In this document: positions 38,771-51,938 of the stretch, one piece after another | Numbering within the stretch: position 1 is the first letter of the stretch | Layout: every line of letters begins with the position of its first letter | NCBI RefSeq assembly: GCF_037975245.1 | Contig: NC_092575.1 | Span: 637,001-701,000 of the forward strand | DNA from: Apostichopus japonicus | Taxonomy: Eukaryota > Echinodermata > Holothuroidea > Aspidochirotida > Stichopodidae | Direction: 5' to 3' | DNA: 64,000 nucleotides | Position numbers and translations under genes: made by a program | Notes under the pieces: generated by a model | Database searches by the model: none | Told to the model about the DNA's origin: nothing | What the model saw: the letters and a program-made list of their open reading frames with translations, nothing else

Positions 38771-39310
38771 TGTTTTGCAGACTTGATTCAAGTCTGCTAC
38801 TAGTAGAGACTAATCATTCATTAACAATATTCTCTCCCATTGTAGTGATATATGGTAGACTGGTTATTATTTAGAGAAAATTATCCTATCTATTACTCTC
38901 CTTTCGTGTCTGTTCTGCAGACTACTAGTAGAAAATAATCTAAATTTACAATATTCCTGACCCATTAGTCTATACAGTAGACATGAATCAAGTCTGCTAC
39001 TAGTAGAGACTAATCATTCAATATTCTCTCCCATTGTAGTGTATACAGTAGACTGGTGATATTATTCAGAGATTATTATCCTTCCTATTACTCTCTTTTT
39101 GTGTCTGTTCTGCAGACTACTAGTAGAAAATAATCTAAATTTACAATATTCCCTACCCATTAGTCTATACAGTAGACATGAATCAAGTCTGTTGATATTG
39201 TTTAGAGGTAATTATCCTACTCATATTGCTGTCTCCTTATGTCTGTTCTGCAGACTGAAATCAAGTCTGCAACTAGTAGAGACCTAGTATCCAGTTAATG
39301 CTCTCCCCTT
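38771..39310. repeat. Irregular tandem repeat, units of about 138-195 bp, about 3.5 copies
   Basis: Copies are marked by 'tgtt(t/c)tgcagact' at 38771, 38911, 39106 and 39244, each followed by variants of 'caagtctgctactagtagag', 'ttacaatattc' and 'tctatacagtagacatgaat'. Long and short versions differ by a block of about 55 bp. The spacings 140, 195 and 138 suggest nested duplication. Confidence 0.85.
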
Positions 39311-42300
39311 CTACATGTCAGTCTATACAGTAGATATAGATCAACTATCATGATACTATTAGAGATTATTCGAAGTTACAGACTTACATTGTTGTCATGT
39401 AATTTTGTAGTGCTGAATTGTACTGGTAGTCTGGTATCCTCTTATGGTGCATGTATGTGTACATAGAACTGTATGATCAGATGGATTTATTCTGCAAAAA
39501 ACTCAATGGAATGATAAACATCCACTTTCCGCATGAAGTAGTAGAGCTATATCTTAATTGGCACTTGTCTATAGCAGGACATAAAATGCTGATCATTTAG
39601 TAATTGTGCTGGTTGCTCTTATGAGGAAATGTTGCTGTGTAAGTATGTCACTTAATTGTCAGATAACATTGCATCTGTCTCCCTGTAGCTCAGACAAAAT
39701 AATCTATTCTAATCTGGTCACCCTGAATGGTTAGAATTAGTATGCATTATTGTGACAGGGTCTACAATTTGTTCTTCAGAAGCCTTGCTCCTTCCTAGTT
39801 TTTAGATTGTCAGATACTGTAGTGCCATACCTGAGCACCTCAGAATTTGGTTAGTCAACCTGAATGTTAAGTTAATGTTGAGAGGGGTGGGGTGGGGGGG
39901 GGGGTGGAGGATGGGTAGGTCGAGTGTGAGATAGCTACACAATATGTTATGTGTTTAATAGTGACCAGAATATTATAGCTAAAATTTAAAGGTCTAAACC
40001 ATGCATGCATAGACTTGAATAAGGTTGAATGTAAAAGATTTTAAGAAACAACCTCACATACAGTTGATAATATTTGATAGAGTTTGTCTTTATGGGAAGG
40101 AAAGAACAGAGATATGTTTACCCAATCTTTGACCATGTGTGATGGTTCTTAATGAATTATGCTTTCCAGCAGTTCAATATAATAATGATGGAGAACTCTA
40201 TATATGTTCAAACTTCAGTCTTTTGACATAATTTCAATGTGTTGGATATTAGTTCAGTGACTTGACACTGGTTGAGACCTTAACTGTTATGTATCGAAGA
40301 CAGACTTTGATTTAAAGTTCAAATATTTGCCAGGAAGTGTTATATTCAATCAACTTTAATTGCTACTAAGCTGATTTACGTTCAGGAATGACTTACAGAG
40401 TACAACAAAAGTAAGCATCAAGATTAGATTATCTGCAGTTTATATGTATTCCATACTTGAATCACACTCTGTATTATTCAATCAAATGAGGCTTAATTTA
40501 CACTCTAAGTGACTGGAAGTAATTTTCACTTTACATGACGTTAGGCCCGCATTATGTCAATTGATATCTTTAATTTGAGTCACCAGATTTAGGTGTTTGG
40601 TCGTGGCTGAGGGGTTGACTACCCCGTCATTCAATTATTTGTAAATTATTGCCTCTTTACAGGGGTGTTGTTATTGGTAACCTTTGTATGATTAAATCAA
40701 GGTTTTGTTTGAGTCTGTGAGTGTTTTATAGCTTTATAATATTAGCATTGATTAGCGCCTTCCTTATTCAGTTAAAGCTCTGCTGTTGACCTAAATTAAA
40801 CATTATTTACTGCAGAATGTGCAATTACCCGATTTCCCATGAAGCCATAATTACGGTTAAGTGTGCTTTTTATTACCGATCAGAGTCGCATTGAGTGAAA
40901 CCATTCCACAATTAGGACCTTTTTGTATTCGTGACAAACATTTTAAAGGAGCATATAATTAAAATGCCTTTCTTTTGTACCTTTCTTTGAAAGCTATGCT
41001 ACTGTTACATAAATAGCTGATGGTGCAAAAAAAAAATTGCAGTTAAAATTAACTATGATGTGCAATAAGAATGTGTTATTAAACTTGTATGTTATGGTTA
41101 CTATATAGCTTGGAACTTAAAAGAGTTAATAGAGAAACAAAAACTGACACTTTTGGCGATTTCAAAATGGCCGGTCTAGCCCAGGATATTGTTTTGCCAT
41201 AGATTGTACTGTCCCCTTGTATAGGCATCACTCACCTATTCTTATTCAGGGCACATTTGTATAACTACAACAGGGGAGGGGGGAAGAGGGCTGGAATGGC
41301 CTCCTCCTGGTGGTAATGTTATTGCTGTGAATATTCACTATACAGATTGGATCTCATAAAGGGTTAAAGTTAGTAACTTTTTGCCAACATTTTTTAACCA
41401 CAATTACTGTCAAGTTGCTTAAGATTCAGTGGCCAACAATATGCATCACTGTCAACAATATAATGGCCAACTTCAGCTGTTATTCTTAAATGTTAAATTT
41501 AGTCTCTAAGGCAACCAACTACTAAATATGTGCTTTATATCTTGATTTGTTGAGAGAAAGCTTAGAACTTGGAAACCCAGCCAGTGGCATTTAATTTATG
41601 GATGTCAGTTAATGGCAGAGATAGTCATAAACTGTAATTTACTAAGTGTTTAATGAATCTGTTAATTAAAGAAGAGATCATTAGTCACTTCCTTGTAAAA
41701 CTGATCAACTGTGCATGCATGTTGATGTCTGATCTTTATTAGTGTTTTGAAGTTCAACTCTTTTTTTTTAAACGTCTTTGAATCAGTTGATACACTAGCC
41801 AACAGCTACGTTAAAACTTAAAGTAGTTTGTTATTTCATCAGATTTGTGTATATCTTGCATACATGTAGAGAAAGGTTCTGTTGATTATTTATTCACACT
41901 GGAAAGAGAATAAAACATCTTTAGTTGGTTGATTTTATACTTGAAATGGGAATATGAAACATCAAAGTAAGCTTTAAAAGTGCCTGTTTGACCGTCATTA
42001 TTAAGTGGGGCCTGTGCTCTAATTAACAATTACAGCAGGATTGAAATTGAATTTAGCTTTAAGTACTTCAGAAAAAATTGTCCAGCTTTATCCTAGGTAT
42101 TTTTGGCATCTAGGTTTGCTTGCTGCGAGGTCTCACAAATTATTAATATGCAAATGAGAACATTTTTCAATGTGTTTTGAAATTTCATTATTTGAATTTG
42201 AAATTAAAAATTTGATTAGCCGATAAAATAACTCTGCACTTTGATTTGGTATAAGAAGCACACATTAGTTCTTTCGAACCAAAAAAAAATTTCAAGGAAA

Positions 42301-42329
42301 TATTGCGTGTTTGTGTTTAAAGGAAGCAT

Positions 42330-42575
42330 GGTCCTTATTGTGTTATTTCTCTACAGTTCTATGGTACTTATTGTGTGTATATATGTACAATAGTACAGTC
42401 CTTATTGTGTGTATACATTTCTGTACAGTAGTATGGTCCTTATTGTGTTATTTCTCTACAGTTCTATTGTGTGTATATCTGTACAATAGTATAGTCCTTA
42501 TTGTGTGTATATATTTCTGTACATTAGTACATGGTCTTTACTCTGTTTATTTTTCCTTCCTGTACAGTTCCATGG
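42330..42575. repeat. Degenerate tandem repeat, about 45-bp unit
   Basis: Repeated 'tggtccttattgtgt', 'gtatatatttctgtac' and 'agtagta' modules with variable lengths. A 128-codon + strand frame (42311-42697) passes through it. That frame has repetitive Cys/Tyr/Leu-rich content and no supporting gene context. Confidence 0.75.
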
Positions 42576-43064
42576 TACTTATTGGATGTGTTGGCCTATT
42601 ATGTATCATTAACAATCATGAAAGCAGGAAAGCTTTAAGCTGTTTTTCTTTCTCTACAAGAAGCAGGTCAATAAGGTTGTTTTTGTATATTGAGTGAGTT
42701 AGAAAAACATCAATATTTGATTAATGATAGGCAAGTACAGAATAATGTGGTTAACCTTGCATTGCAATTAGCCATTTAGAACTTCATATGTTACATGATT
42801 TTTTCTTGGAAAGTGTAATGACTTCAACATTCAGGAGAGTTGACATTTAAGTGCCTGCTCTTACCTCATTGGTGTACTTCTGACAAGGTGATTAACATTG
42901 TGATTATAGCTTCCGACCATAGTTCACTAATGCGTACTTTGAAGTACGTTCACTGGTGTCGTTGAAGCAATAAAATCTTGGTTCTCTGACTGGGAAAACA
43001 TTCAATTGGTGGATAAAATCCTGAAAGAAAGGCTTCTACCACAGTGTAAGAATACCTTAGAATG

Positions 43065-44470
43065 CATTGGAATACATACACACGTACAGCAGTTGATTCA
43101 TTGGAATACAAACAATACACATAGCAGTTAATTCATTGGAATACAAACAATACATGTATAGCAGTTAATGCATTGGAATACAAACACATATGTATAGCAG
43201 TTAATTCATTGGAATACATACACATATGTATAGCAGTTAATTCATTGGAATACATATGTATAGCAGTTAATGCATTGGAATACAAACACATATGTATAGC
43301 AGTTAATTCATTGGAATACATACACATATGTATAGCAGTTAATTCATTGGAATACATACACATATGTATAGCAGTTAATTCATTGGAATACATACACATA
43401 TGTATAGCAGTTAATTCATTGGAATACATACACATATGTATAGCAGTTAATTCATTGGAATACATACACATATGTATAGCAGTTAATTCATTGGAATACA
43501 TACACATATGTATAGCAGTTAATTCATTGGAATACATACACATATGTATAGCAGTTAATTCATTGGAATACATACACATATGTATAGCAGTTAATTCATT
43601 GGAATACATACACATATGTATAGCAGTTAATTCATTGGAATACAAACACATATGTATAGCAGTTAATTCATTGGAATACATACACATATGTATAGCAGTT
43701 AATTCATTGGAATACATACACATATGTATAGCAGTTAATTCATTGGAATACATACACATATGTATAGCAGTTAATTCATTGGAATACATACACATATGTA
43801 TAGCAGTTAATTCATTGGAATACATACACATATGTATAGCAGTTAATTCATTGGAATACATACACATATGTATAGCAGTTAATTCATTGGAATACATACA
43901 CATATGTATAGCAGTTAATTCATTGGAATACATACACATATGTATAGCAGTTAATTCATTGGAATACATACACATATGTATAGCAGTTAATTCATTGGAA
44001 TACATACACATATGTATAGCAGTTAATTCATTGGAATACATACACATATGTATAGCAGTTAATTCATTGGAATACATACACATATGTATAGCAGTTAATT
44101 CATTGGAATACATACACATATGTATAGCAGTTAATTCATTGGAATACATACACATATGTATAGCAGTTAATTCATTGGAATACATACACATATGTATAGC
44201 AGTTAATTCATTGGAATACATACACATATGTATAGCAGTTAATTCATTGGAATACATACACATATGTATAGCAGTTAATTCATTGGAATACAAACACATA
44301 TGTATAGCAGTTAATTCATTGGAATACAAACAATACACATATGTATCTAGAAGTGAATTCATTGGAATACATACACATGTACAGCAGTTGATTCATTGGA
44401 ATACAAACAATATATATGTATAGCAGTTAATGCATTGGAATACAAATACATATGTATAGCAGTTAATTCA
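43065..44470. repeat. Minisatellite, 36-bp unit, about 39 copies, highly homogeneous
   Basis: The unit is 'cattggaatacatacacata' plus 'tgtatagcagttaatt'. The central copies (about 43300-44280) are nearly identical; only the 'caaacac' against 'catacac' change recurs. Copies at both ends are diverged, and the two edges share the same unusual variant ('gtacagcagttgattc', then 'caaacaata', near 43085-43110 and 44371-44411). Because 36 is a multiple of 3, open frames of over 400 codons occur on both strands; they are artefacts. Confidence 0.97.
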
Positions 44471-44868
44471 TAGCTGTTTATGGATGATACCTTTTAACAG
44501 AATATTGTATTTGGGTATTAAATTTGGGCAATGTCATTTGTCCTACCCACCCACCAAGATAAAATATAATAATAAAATAAAAAGAAACAAAATAAAGACT
44601 GCCATATTTATCAAATTCAGAAACCAACCTAGATGTTATCATCAAGTGAATTAGCAAGTTGGGCAACTGCCCTAGTCCTAAAGATGTAAACTTGATTGTC
44701 CGGATGCATCTTGATGTTAATAGTAAACAAATGCAAACATTAACTTTCTTTAATCATGTTTTCGGCATATTTTAGTTGTGTAGTATGTGACAATTTAAGC
44801 TTATAAAGTTACCTTGTTATAGAGATTGGCACTCAAGTTGCATTATTTTATCTTTTTCTATGAAAAAC

Positions 44869-44918
44869 AACAGGCTATTGTTGAAACAACATCAAAACAA
44901 CAGGCTATTGTTGAAAAG
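44869..44918. repeat. Short direct duplication
   Basis: The segment 'acaacaggctattgttgaaa' occurs twice, about 25 bp apart. The segment is also partly self-complementary (caaca and tgttg). Confidence 0.8.
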
Positions 44919-45788
44919 TAAACCTTGGTTTGTTTGTTTTGTTAGAAGTAGGTTGGCTGTATGATTCTCTGATTTACATATTCATTAAGTATAGAACAAC
45001 AAACAATTAGAGATAAGAACTTGATTGTCATCTTAGCCTCTGTGGACTGAGGTGATCTCTATCACTGTGCATTGGTCACCCATATCCTTGAACTAACATA
45101 ATAACTATGCATGGAATAACATGAAACAGATGAGTATTCAGTTTACACCACTGTAGAGACTGAGTTAGTATGGATGGCAACCACCACCTACCTGTAAGTG
45201 CTGTCTAGTTCAGTTTACGATAAAAATGTAATTAATTAGTACTTGTATTACCAATGATGATTGTTGGTGAAAAAATTGGAGTAAACTTATTGAATTTTGA
45301 AATCATTAACATAAAACAAATTGTCCAGAGAATCTGAATCATTGAAATGTTACTTTTGGCAGTTTTACCATGTTACAATCTGGGCACAAGACAGATGTTC
45401 AAAAATATGTACTGTATACTTTATGCCAACCTTTAAAATTACTGAATGGATGAGTACCATCATGTTTTATTGATTTTGTGGTTTCGATTAAAGAAGCCTT
45501 TTGTTTTAATGACTAGTTCGTCTGCAGCAGCATTACAAGGCAGCCATGCATTTAGTATTACGGATATAACACAATAGCGTAATCTGTATACCATTATAAC
45601 TCCTCAAGCAAGCTTACTTAAATGATGCCCAATATATGAGTGGAGCAAAATGATCCCTCTGAATCTAGGAAAGACATTTCTATTCATCAAATTAGTTATA
45701 TTTAACCCCAAACAAGTTAAACATCCATTCCAAATACAATTATAATTTTGGAATAGGTGGAGTTTTGCATGCCAAATGCTACTTTGAG

Positions 45789-45812
45789 GTATAGCTCAGT
45801 GGTTAGATTTTG
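45789..45812 (+). repeat. tRNA A-box-like fragment (possible SINE remnant)
   Basis: TATAGCTCAGTGGTTAGA at 45790-45807 matches the D-arm and A box of a tRNA closely (tagctcagtgg). No B box follows at the expected distance, so it is at most a decayed tRNA or SINE fragment. A C run lies about 60 bases downstream. Confidence 0.4.
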
Positions 45813-48110
45813 AAATTATCTACATTATATCAAAATCACATCATTCCTACTAAGGAATCATTTCCCCCCCCCCCCCCTTCTAATTTAAATTGAAAGGCTT
45901 TACCTTAGCACTGGATTTTTGTTTAAAGTTTTGGATGACAGTTGTTCCTTGTAGAATAAGCAAACAGCTGTTAATAAATATTTTCAATTAAAATGTAGTT
46001 CATCAGGATGAGATGAATGTTATAATAAGTCATTCTTTGTATTGCTTGTTTTTTCCTTACATGGTTTGCTTCTGATTGAGTTGCTTGCTCATAGTGTACA
46101 GTAGTACTCAGGAATGCCTGACACGTCTCATTCTAACTATATATAAAGAGATCTATGGTGATGTTTTTAAACAATAATTTGGATACCCAATACCAATAGT
46201 TGATTTATTAATGAATAGATTACAAAACACAACGTTTAGTGTCACGCTAAGTTCACATAATATTTTACTTTTTCATAGTTTTGATGGAGAATTTGATGGC
46301 ATAAACCATCTGATTATTTGGAGGTAGCTTTATTATTATATATTTCCTTTAATATTGAAGTGACCAACCATATTGAAGCATACATATTCAACACTAAGTG
46401 TAGTTTACCAAACATGTGCTCCTTTACATGTTCATGTATATAGTGTGTACTATCATATGCCTTTGCTTCTAGGCTATATATATATCTATATCAGTTTTAT
46501 CTGCGGCTACAAGGTGGCAGTTCTGTGCACAGTTCTGTTTTATTCCATTGTTCAGTCCATTGATGTTCATTGTTGCTGACTACAGAATTGACAGCATTTT
46601 TCACACCTGTTTAGTTGCCCTAATTCCATCCCTCACTCTGCACTCGCCCAATTGGTGCAAACACCATAATAGCCGTGACCAGGCCTCCCAGCTAAGATCT
46701 GCAATGTTTAATGAAGCGTCTTCTCAAATTTGAGAGTTTATATATAAAATATCACACACAAAAACACAGCGAAGAAAGACACAGATAAAGTAAAGAAAAT
46801 GTCTAAAGAGGTGTCCAGTGTCTATTTGAAACATTCAATATATCTGTCACGTCCTTATTAAACGCCATTCAAGGATAGAAAGGTAAAGAGGTCGAATACA
46901 AACTTTTATTACCGTCAGATTTTGTTGATTGCTGATAATGAATCTTGTCTGAAATCTCTGATATCAGGAAAGTTAGATTCTCTTGGGATCCTTCTTCTCT
47001 CCTTCATGCATCCTGGACAGATTGAACCAGATATTAATGATTTGTGTCTAATGTCAAATCCACTCTGAGTACAGATAACCACTACAAGCGAAAATTAGAT
47101 TGAATTGGTCGACCAGTTTAACCAATTAATTAAATGTGGCCAGTTATAACAAGTCATTCTTTATCCTGTGCTCAATGTTTTCATGGTTAGCATCACGAAG
47201 GATTTTCTTCGGACTATGTTATGGAACGATGGGAGGGGAGATGGGGTCAGGGTGGGGATATGAGGTCAGGGATGGGGTGTGGAATGGGGTAATGAGATCA
47301 GGGGTGGGGATGTAAGTAGAAGTACAGCTGCTATACATAGATAACATAGATCCTTCTGCAAGCAGGAAGTTGTGAAGAGGCCTCATTGGCTTATCAAAGC
47401 CGCAAGCTGAGCGAAGTCAGTCTCTTACATTCATATTTAACATCCACGATTATGAATTGTCAACATGTACCAGTATGTGCCAGTATTCTATGTAACACAA
47501 TTGTACTTACCTAAGAATCAAGAACATACTTGGAGACAAGTAGCATAGACAGTGTGAAAATATAAAACACTAATTAGTTGTTCTTGTAGCTTGTAATTAA
47601 ACTTTTGGAAGTGGCGAAGAGGACGCAGGCAAGGGGAAGCGTTATGATTAACAACCAACTCCCTTTAACTTTGAATTTAGCTACAGTACATGCGTGCTAT
47701 AATTGCAATTTGCATTTTACTGGGCTTGATGAATCGACCGAACGAACGATAGATCATTCTCCGCTCTATTAGTACCGTCTTTCAACTTTAATTCAGTGGT
47801 GAGATATCCAGATCAGATCTCTAAGTGTTTTGACACCTCGCCTGTCCTGACTCATTGCTGTGAGAAACAGGATTTAGGTTGTTCTTGGTTACACCCCCCT
47901 TAGCAGTTTGTAAAGTGAATCTTGACAAGTGCTTGGTTTGTTGAAAGACTTTAAGTACTCTGAACTTGTTAGAGTAACAGCCAATACTTGTTGAAGTGTT
48001 GTAGATCACTTGCTGTTTGTAGTTGTGGAGGATTATTTGCTAATCCATCAAACAAGATGCTTGTTAACCCATTGGTCAAGTACCACCTGAGGAAAATTAA
48101 ATGCCAGCAG

Positions 48111-48126
48111 TGTCCATATATATAGG

Positions 48127-48185
<59 letters not shown>

Positions 48186-48192
48186 GTAGTGT

Positions 48193-48226
<34 letters not shown>
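48111..48226. repeat. (TA)n microsatellite in two blocks
   Basis: Two long AT dinucleotide tracts, each preceded by 'gtgtccatatatat' (48110 and 48190), so the tract and its flank were duplicated together. Minus-strand frames rich in Ile/Tyr are artefacts. Confidence 0.95.
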
Positions 48227-48229
<3 letters not shown>

Positions 48230-50548
48230 TCTCTTACACATGTTGTGCTACCAACTCGATTAGCCTGTACAATTCTACAATGGTGTACAGATCGCAAGCA
48301 ATATAGCTGTCTGTTTTGATACCTGAATGAAGACATTTTCACTTATATTCTCTGAATGTAAAGAAAAATACAAGGAAAATATTTTTGCTGTTTGCTTGCT
48401 TCAAGGGATATAAAACCCTGGAAATGGACCTGTGAGTGGATTAGCATAGATGTTGGATGTCTTTAGGCGTTTGTTCTTGTTCTTAAATATATCATGTTTC
48501 TGTGTTGGTGATTCTTTACTGTCCAGCTGGACAGATTCTGTTTTCACATGAGATAAAAAACAGATAATCCAACACCGGGATAAAGTACCGGGATGTATTT
48601 TATTAGTATCCGGGGTTTTGTGGATGGAGAACAATTTATATTTTTCTCCTGAGCATTCCGTTTGATGAACCATTCCCACATCCTTCCCTCATGTACTGTA
48701 TCTACCACCACATCTTGCATGAAGTTAAATGTCTTTGGCATTCAATGCAAAATACTGTATATTAACAAGTCAGTTAATGGTCATGCATTTTCAAATCTTG
48801 TCATGTATTTTACTGAACATCACTGTACTCCAAAAGTAATTTCTGCACACTAAGGTACTACTGTGTGTATTTTCTATGAATAATATGGATTGAGGCTCAG
48901 AGCCTAATAGTTCGAAAAGTTCTAGTCGCCCATGAGCATGGTAAAATCTGAGCCTAATACTGAAGACCTTTAAGAAGCCTTTACACTGTATAAAAATATG
49001 CAAAGGTTTTTGTTGCATTTGTGAACACTAGTATAGGCAGCAACCATGATGATCGTCAATGCATCAAAGCTGCAATGACATCATTAATGTTCCACTTATT
49101 CAACTAAAAAAGTCCCAGTTCATCTGAACTATTTTCATTTTCTGCCATAGTTTGTCATGTTTCGCTAATAGCATTCTCCGTTTTCAACCACCCGAGTCAG
49201 AGAAACAGGTTTTCAGCCGCTACGCTTTTTATAAAATGGCATTCATTTCCTTGGGCAATGGCAGTGCGCGCCTTTTAATTGGACTTTAAACCCAGTTGCG
49301 AGGTTTTACATTTACCCGATTAAGTCAATCAACTTTGGAGATTTTTGAGGATTTAGCCAGCTTTCCCTTCCTTCCGATGTTGAATCAGTTTTGCTTTGGG
49401 CGATCTCTGACAAATACCTTTTATATCTTTGGCTTTCACGCCGAAATCTTCTCTAGTCCACATTTGTTTGAGGAAGATTTAGATTTTGGTTATATTTCTT
49501 GAGTCTTGTCTGTATTGAATTGGATTTAAGCTGGGAGTGTTTTCTGGGGGGCATGAGCTGGTGTCAACAGCTTCGGGTTCGACTTGATCCAGAAGGTTAC
49601 GAACGGATGTAAGGACGGCGACAAGAGAGCTTAGAGAAATTGAGTCAAGTTAGGCATGTGTGCCTGCCAGTTGTCTCTATAATCTATCTTTGGGAATTTA
49701 AAGGATAAATTTGTAGGCAGCTGAGAGCAGGGATAGAGTAATGAGATCAAGGCAAGGATTAATGTTGTTGATGTAATGTTTCACAGTATTAACATCTGAT
49801 TGATGTTTGGCCATGTTACCTTTATACAATTTATTTTTCAAGCCTTTTTTTTTTCTTTTTCTTTTTCGTGAGAGTGCCAGGCATGACAAGCCAAAGACAA
49901 TTTTTGCATTCATAATGAAGCGCTGTGTTATATAGCATACGTTGTATGTAATGTGATGTGCAAGCTGATCAGTAGCGAATCGTTTTCAAGACTAGTCTAT
50001 GCCAGTAAAGTTAGTCCAACTGTGTGGATAGTGTATAGTTGTATGTTAGTACATACTACTAATACACATTGTTATGATGTAACACCTGTAGGATAAATTT
50101 ACTATATTTATGACACAATTTAAGGCTGTAAGTAAACAATTTCCTGTACGGTTTTCTTTGACCTTTCCGGGTTTCAAAGACTCGACAAAATAAATTAATG
50201 ATCAAGGTTTGGATAATGGTGAATTATCATCTTTATCAGCAGATTGTTGGAGTCTCTTCAAATCAATTTATGCTATTTTGATACAAATTTGACTGAAATT
50301 TCATGAAATTGAAGGTTATCTGCTTTACTTGTTAATTACATTTCAATCCAGGAAGTATAAATGTTAAGCTCTATAGAGCTGACGTAGCATTAAAAAGGAA
50401 ACATATTCAGTTTTTGTATTTATTTTGGTCGTTTGTTTGTTTGTAATTACTTTGGATGAGATAGTTCTTATAATTCGTAGTTATTTTTGAATTTCCTGAT
50501 TGTCATTGGCCGATGTTATTACTAACATTTCTTTGTTTTATCTTTCAG

Positions 50549-50606
50549 GTCTCAGAAGAGGGATTAGATATCTTCAAGTTTGCTTCCACTGCCCCTGCAG
50601 CTAGAC
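50549..50606 (+). CDS. Internal exon 3 of the same gene (58 nt)
   Basis: Acceptor 'gttttatctttcag' and donor C|GTGAGT are strong. Phase 0 gives 19 residues, VSEEGLDIFKFASTAPAAR, and one base left over. An acidic start leads into a short hydrophobic motif (LDIFKF) and an Ala/Pro-rich end. The leftover base plus the first two bases of the exon at 57778 make an Arg codon, so the join is exactly in frame. The LDIFKF patch within otherwise polar sequence could be a short linear binding motif; this is inference. Family unknown. Confidence 0.7.
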
Positions 50607-50637
50607 GTGAGTTTTTTATATCTTCTTAGTATCCACT

Positions 50638-50790
50638 ATCCTCCCCCATCCTCATTCTTCCTCTCCTCCGACCCCTCCCTCTCTTCCTCTCACTCCCTCT
50701 CCTCTCACTCCCTCTCCTCTCACTCCCTCTCCTACTGTATCTCTAGCTCTCCTCCTCCCCCACTCCCTCCTACCCCTGCACCCTCTTAAC
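50638..50790. repeat. Polypyrimidine tract with CTCCCTCTCCTCTCA repeats
   Basis: About 150 bases made almost entirely of C and T on the + strand, including three near-identical 15-bp units at about 50689-50733. It starts only about 30 bases after the donor of the 58-nt exon. Confidence 0.9.
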
Positions 50791-50913
50791 AGCATATGGA
50801 AGAGTAATTTCAATTAGTACCTAAATTCTTAGACAAGAGCTTGACATTTCGGTCTAAGCAGGATCTCTTCAGAGTCTAACTGAAACAAGACAACACATAA
50901 CTAGCCTCTGATG

Positions 50914-51272
50914 AAGATCATACTGTCATCAAACACCAGGCCCTCTAAGATCCTACTTTCATCAAACATGATGCCCTCTAAGATCCTACTGTGATCGAAC
51001 ACTAGGCCCTCTAATGATCCCACTGTCATCAAACATCAGACCCTCTAAGATCCTACTGTCATCAAACACCAGGCCCTCTAGGGATCCCACTGTCATCAAA
51101 CACCAGGCCCTCTAAGATCCTACTGTCATCAAACACCAGGCCCTCTAAGATCCTACTGTCATCAAACACCAGGCCCTCTAAGATCCTACTGTCATCAAAC
51201 ACCAGGCCCTCTAAGATCCTACTGTCATCAAACACCAGGCCCTCTAAGATTCTACTGTCATCAAACACCAGA
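50914..51272. repeat. Minisatellite, 33-bp unit, about 11 copies
   Basis: The unit is 'aagatcctactgtcatcaaa' followed by 'caccaggccctct'. Inner copies are nearly identical; the upstream ones carry 'atgatg', 'actagg' or 'catcaga' variants. The minus-strand frame with an 11-residue repeat (GLVFDDSRILE) is an artefact of the 33-bp period. Confidence 0.95.
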
Positions 51273-51938
51273 TCCTATGAATTTTACTTCTTTTTTTTTT
51301 ATTTAACTACACAGGGCTTTGCGTGAGATAAGCAAGTTGTTAACAGTTTTATCTCTCTCTTTAAAGAATTTTGTGACAAAAGAATGTGATTTTAGTATCT
51401 ACAGGATTTGAACAAAGCTGACAGTATTTATAGTTTACTATGCTCCTGGAGCTACAACCACAATTGCCCCTTTAAGTGGACCGTTAAGATATTAAAAGTG
51501 GTACAGCTGAAGGATTTATAAGGTTTGTCAATTTATTTAGTTGTAGTTATGGATGTCAAATATGGATGTCAAGTCATCAATTGATAAGGAGTTCTGTTTG
51601 ATGGAAGGTTACAGAGATGATATTGAGGTTAAAACTCATGTTGACATCTCTGATCACAAACAAAATTGATAAAGGCTGAAGTTTTAAAAAGAAGACTGAC
51701 TCTTTAGATTTCAACTTTTTAAGACCTTGTTGGAGTACATACAGTACGTGGTTGATAAAACTGGTTTCTAAACGCCCGAACTGTGAAAGTACCTGTTGCA
51801 CTTTATAGGTCAACTACTTCACCAAATATTCCTGAAAATAAGATTACAGGTTATGAAACTATAAAGACATCTGCAAGCCTAGATTTTCCATCTTAGATGA
51901 ATGAGCTAGCAGTTTGTTAACTTGTTTTAAGAGATTTA

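Larger units (their letters stand above)
8986..50548 (+). other. Giant intron of about 41.6 kb
   Basis: Between the 27-nt and 58-nt exons. It holds most of the repeats listed here. Stretches with no feature that I can support are about 8990-11190, 11605-17500, 17925-22540, 22665-25955, 26135-27555, 32280-34280, 35050-37115, 39320-42320, 44920-45785, 45830-48110 and 48230-50540. These are AT-rich with short low-complexity runs, such as G14 at 19321-19334, a C run at about 45865-45878 and ATA repeats near 18324-18340. An unrecognised exon could still be hidden here, because mini-exons of this gene are as short as 27 nt. Confidence 0.5.

Noticed and set aside
43133-44423. Two overlapping 400-codon proteins on opposite strands
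   Set aside because: Both consist solely of the 12-residue translation of a 36-bp tandem repeat; neither has any gene context.
47215-47315. G-rich tract near 47.2 kb as a structured regulatory element
   Set aside because: It is an irregular GGGG-rich stretch with long loops; it looks like decayed low-complexity sequence rather than a defined motif.
50914-51272. CRISPR-like array of regularly spaced repeats
   Set aside because: The whole unit is repeated with no unique spacers, and the genome is eukaryotic. The same holds for all other arrays here.
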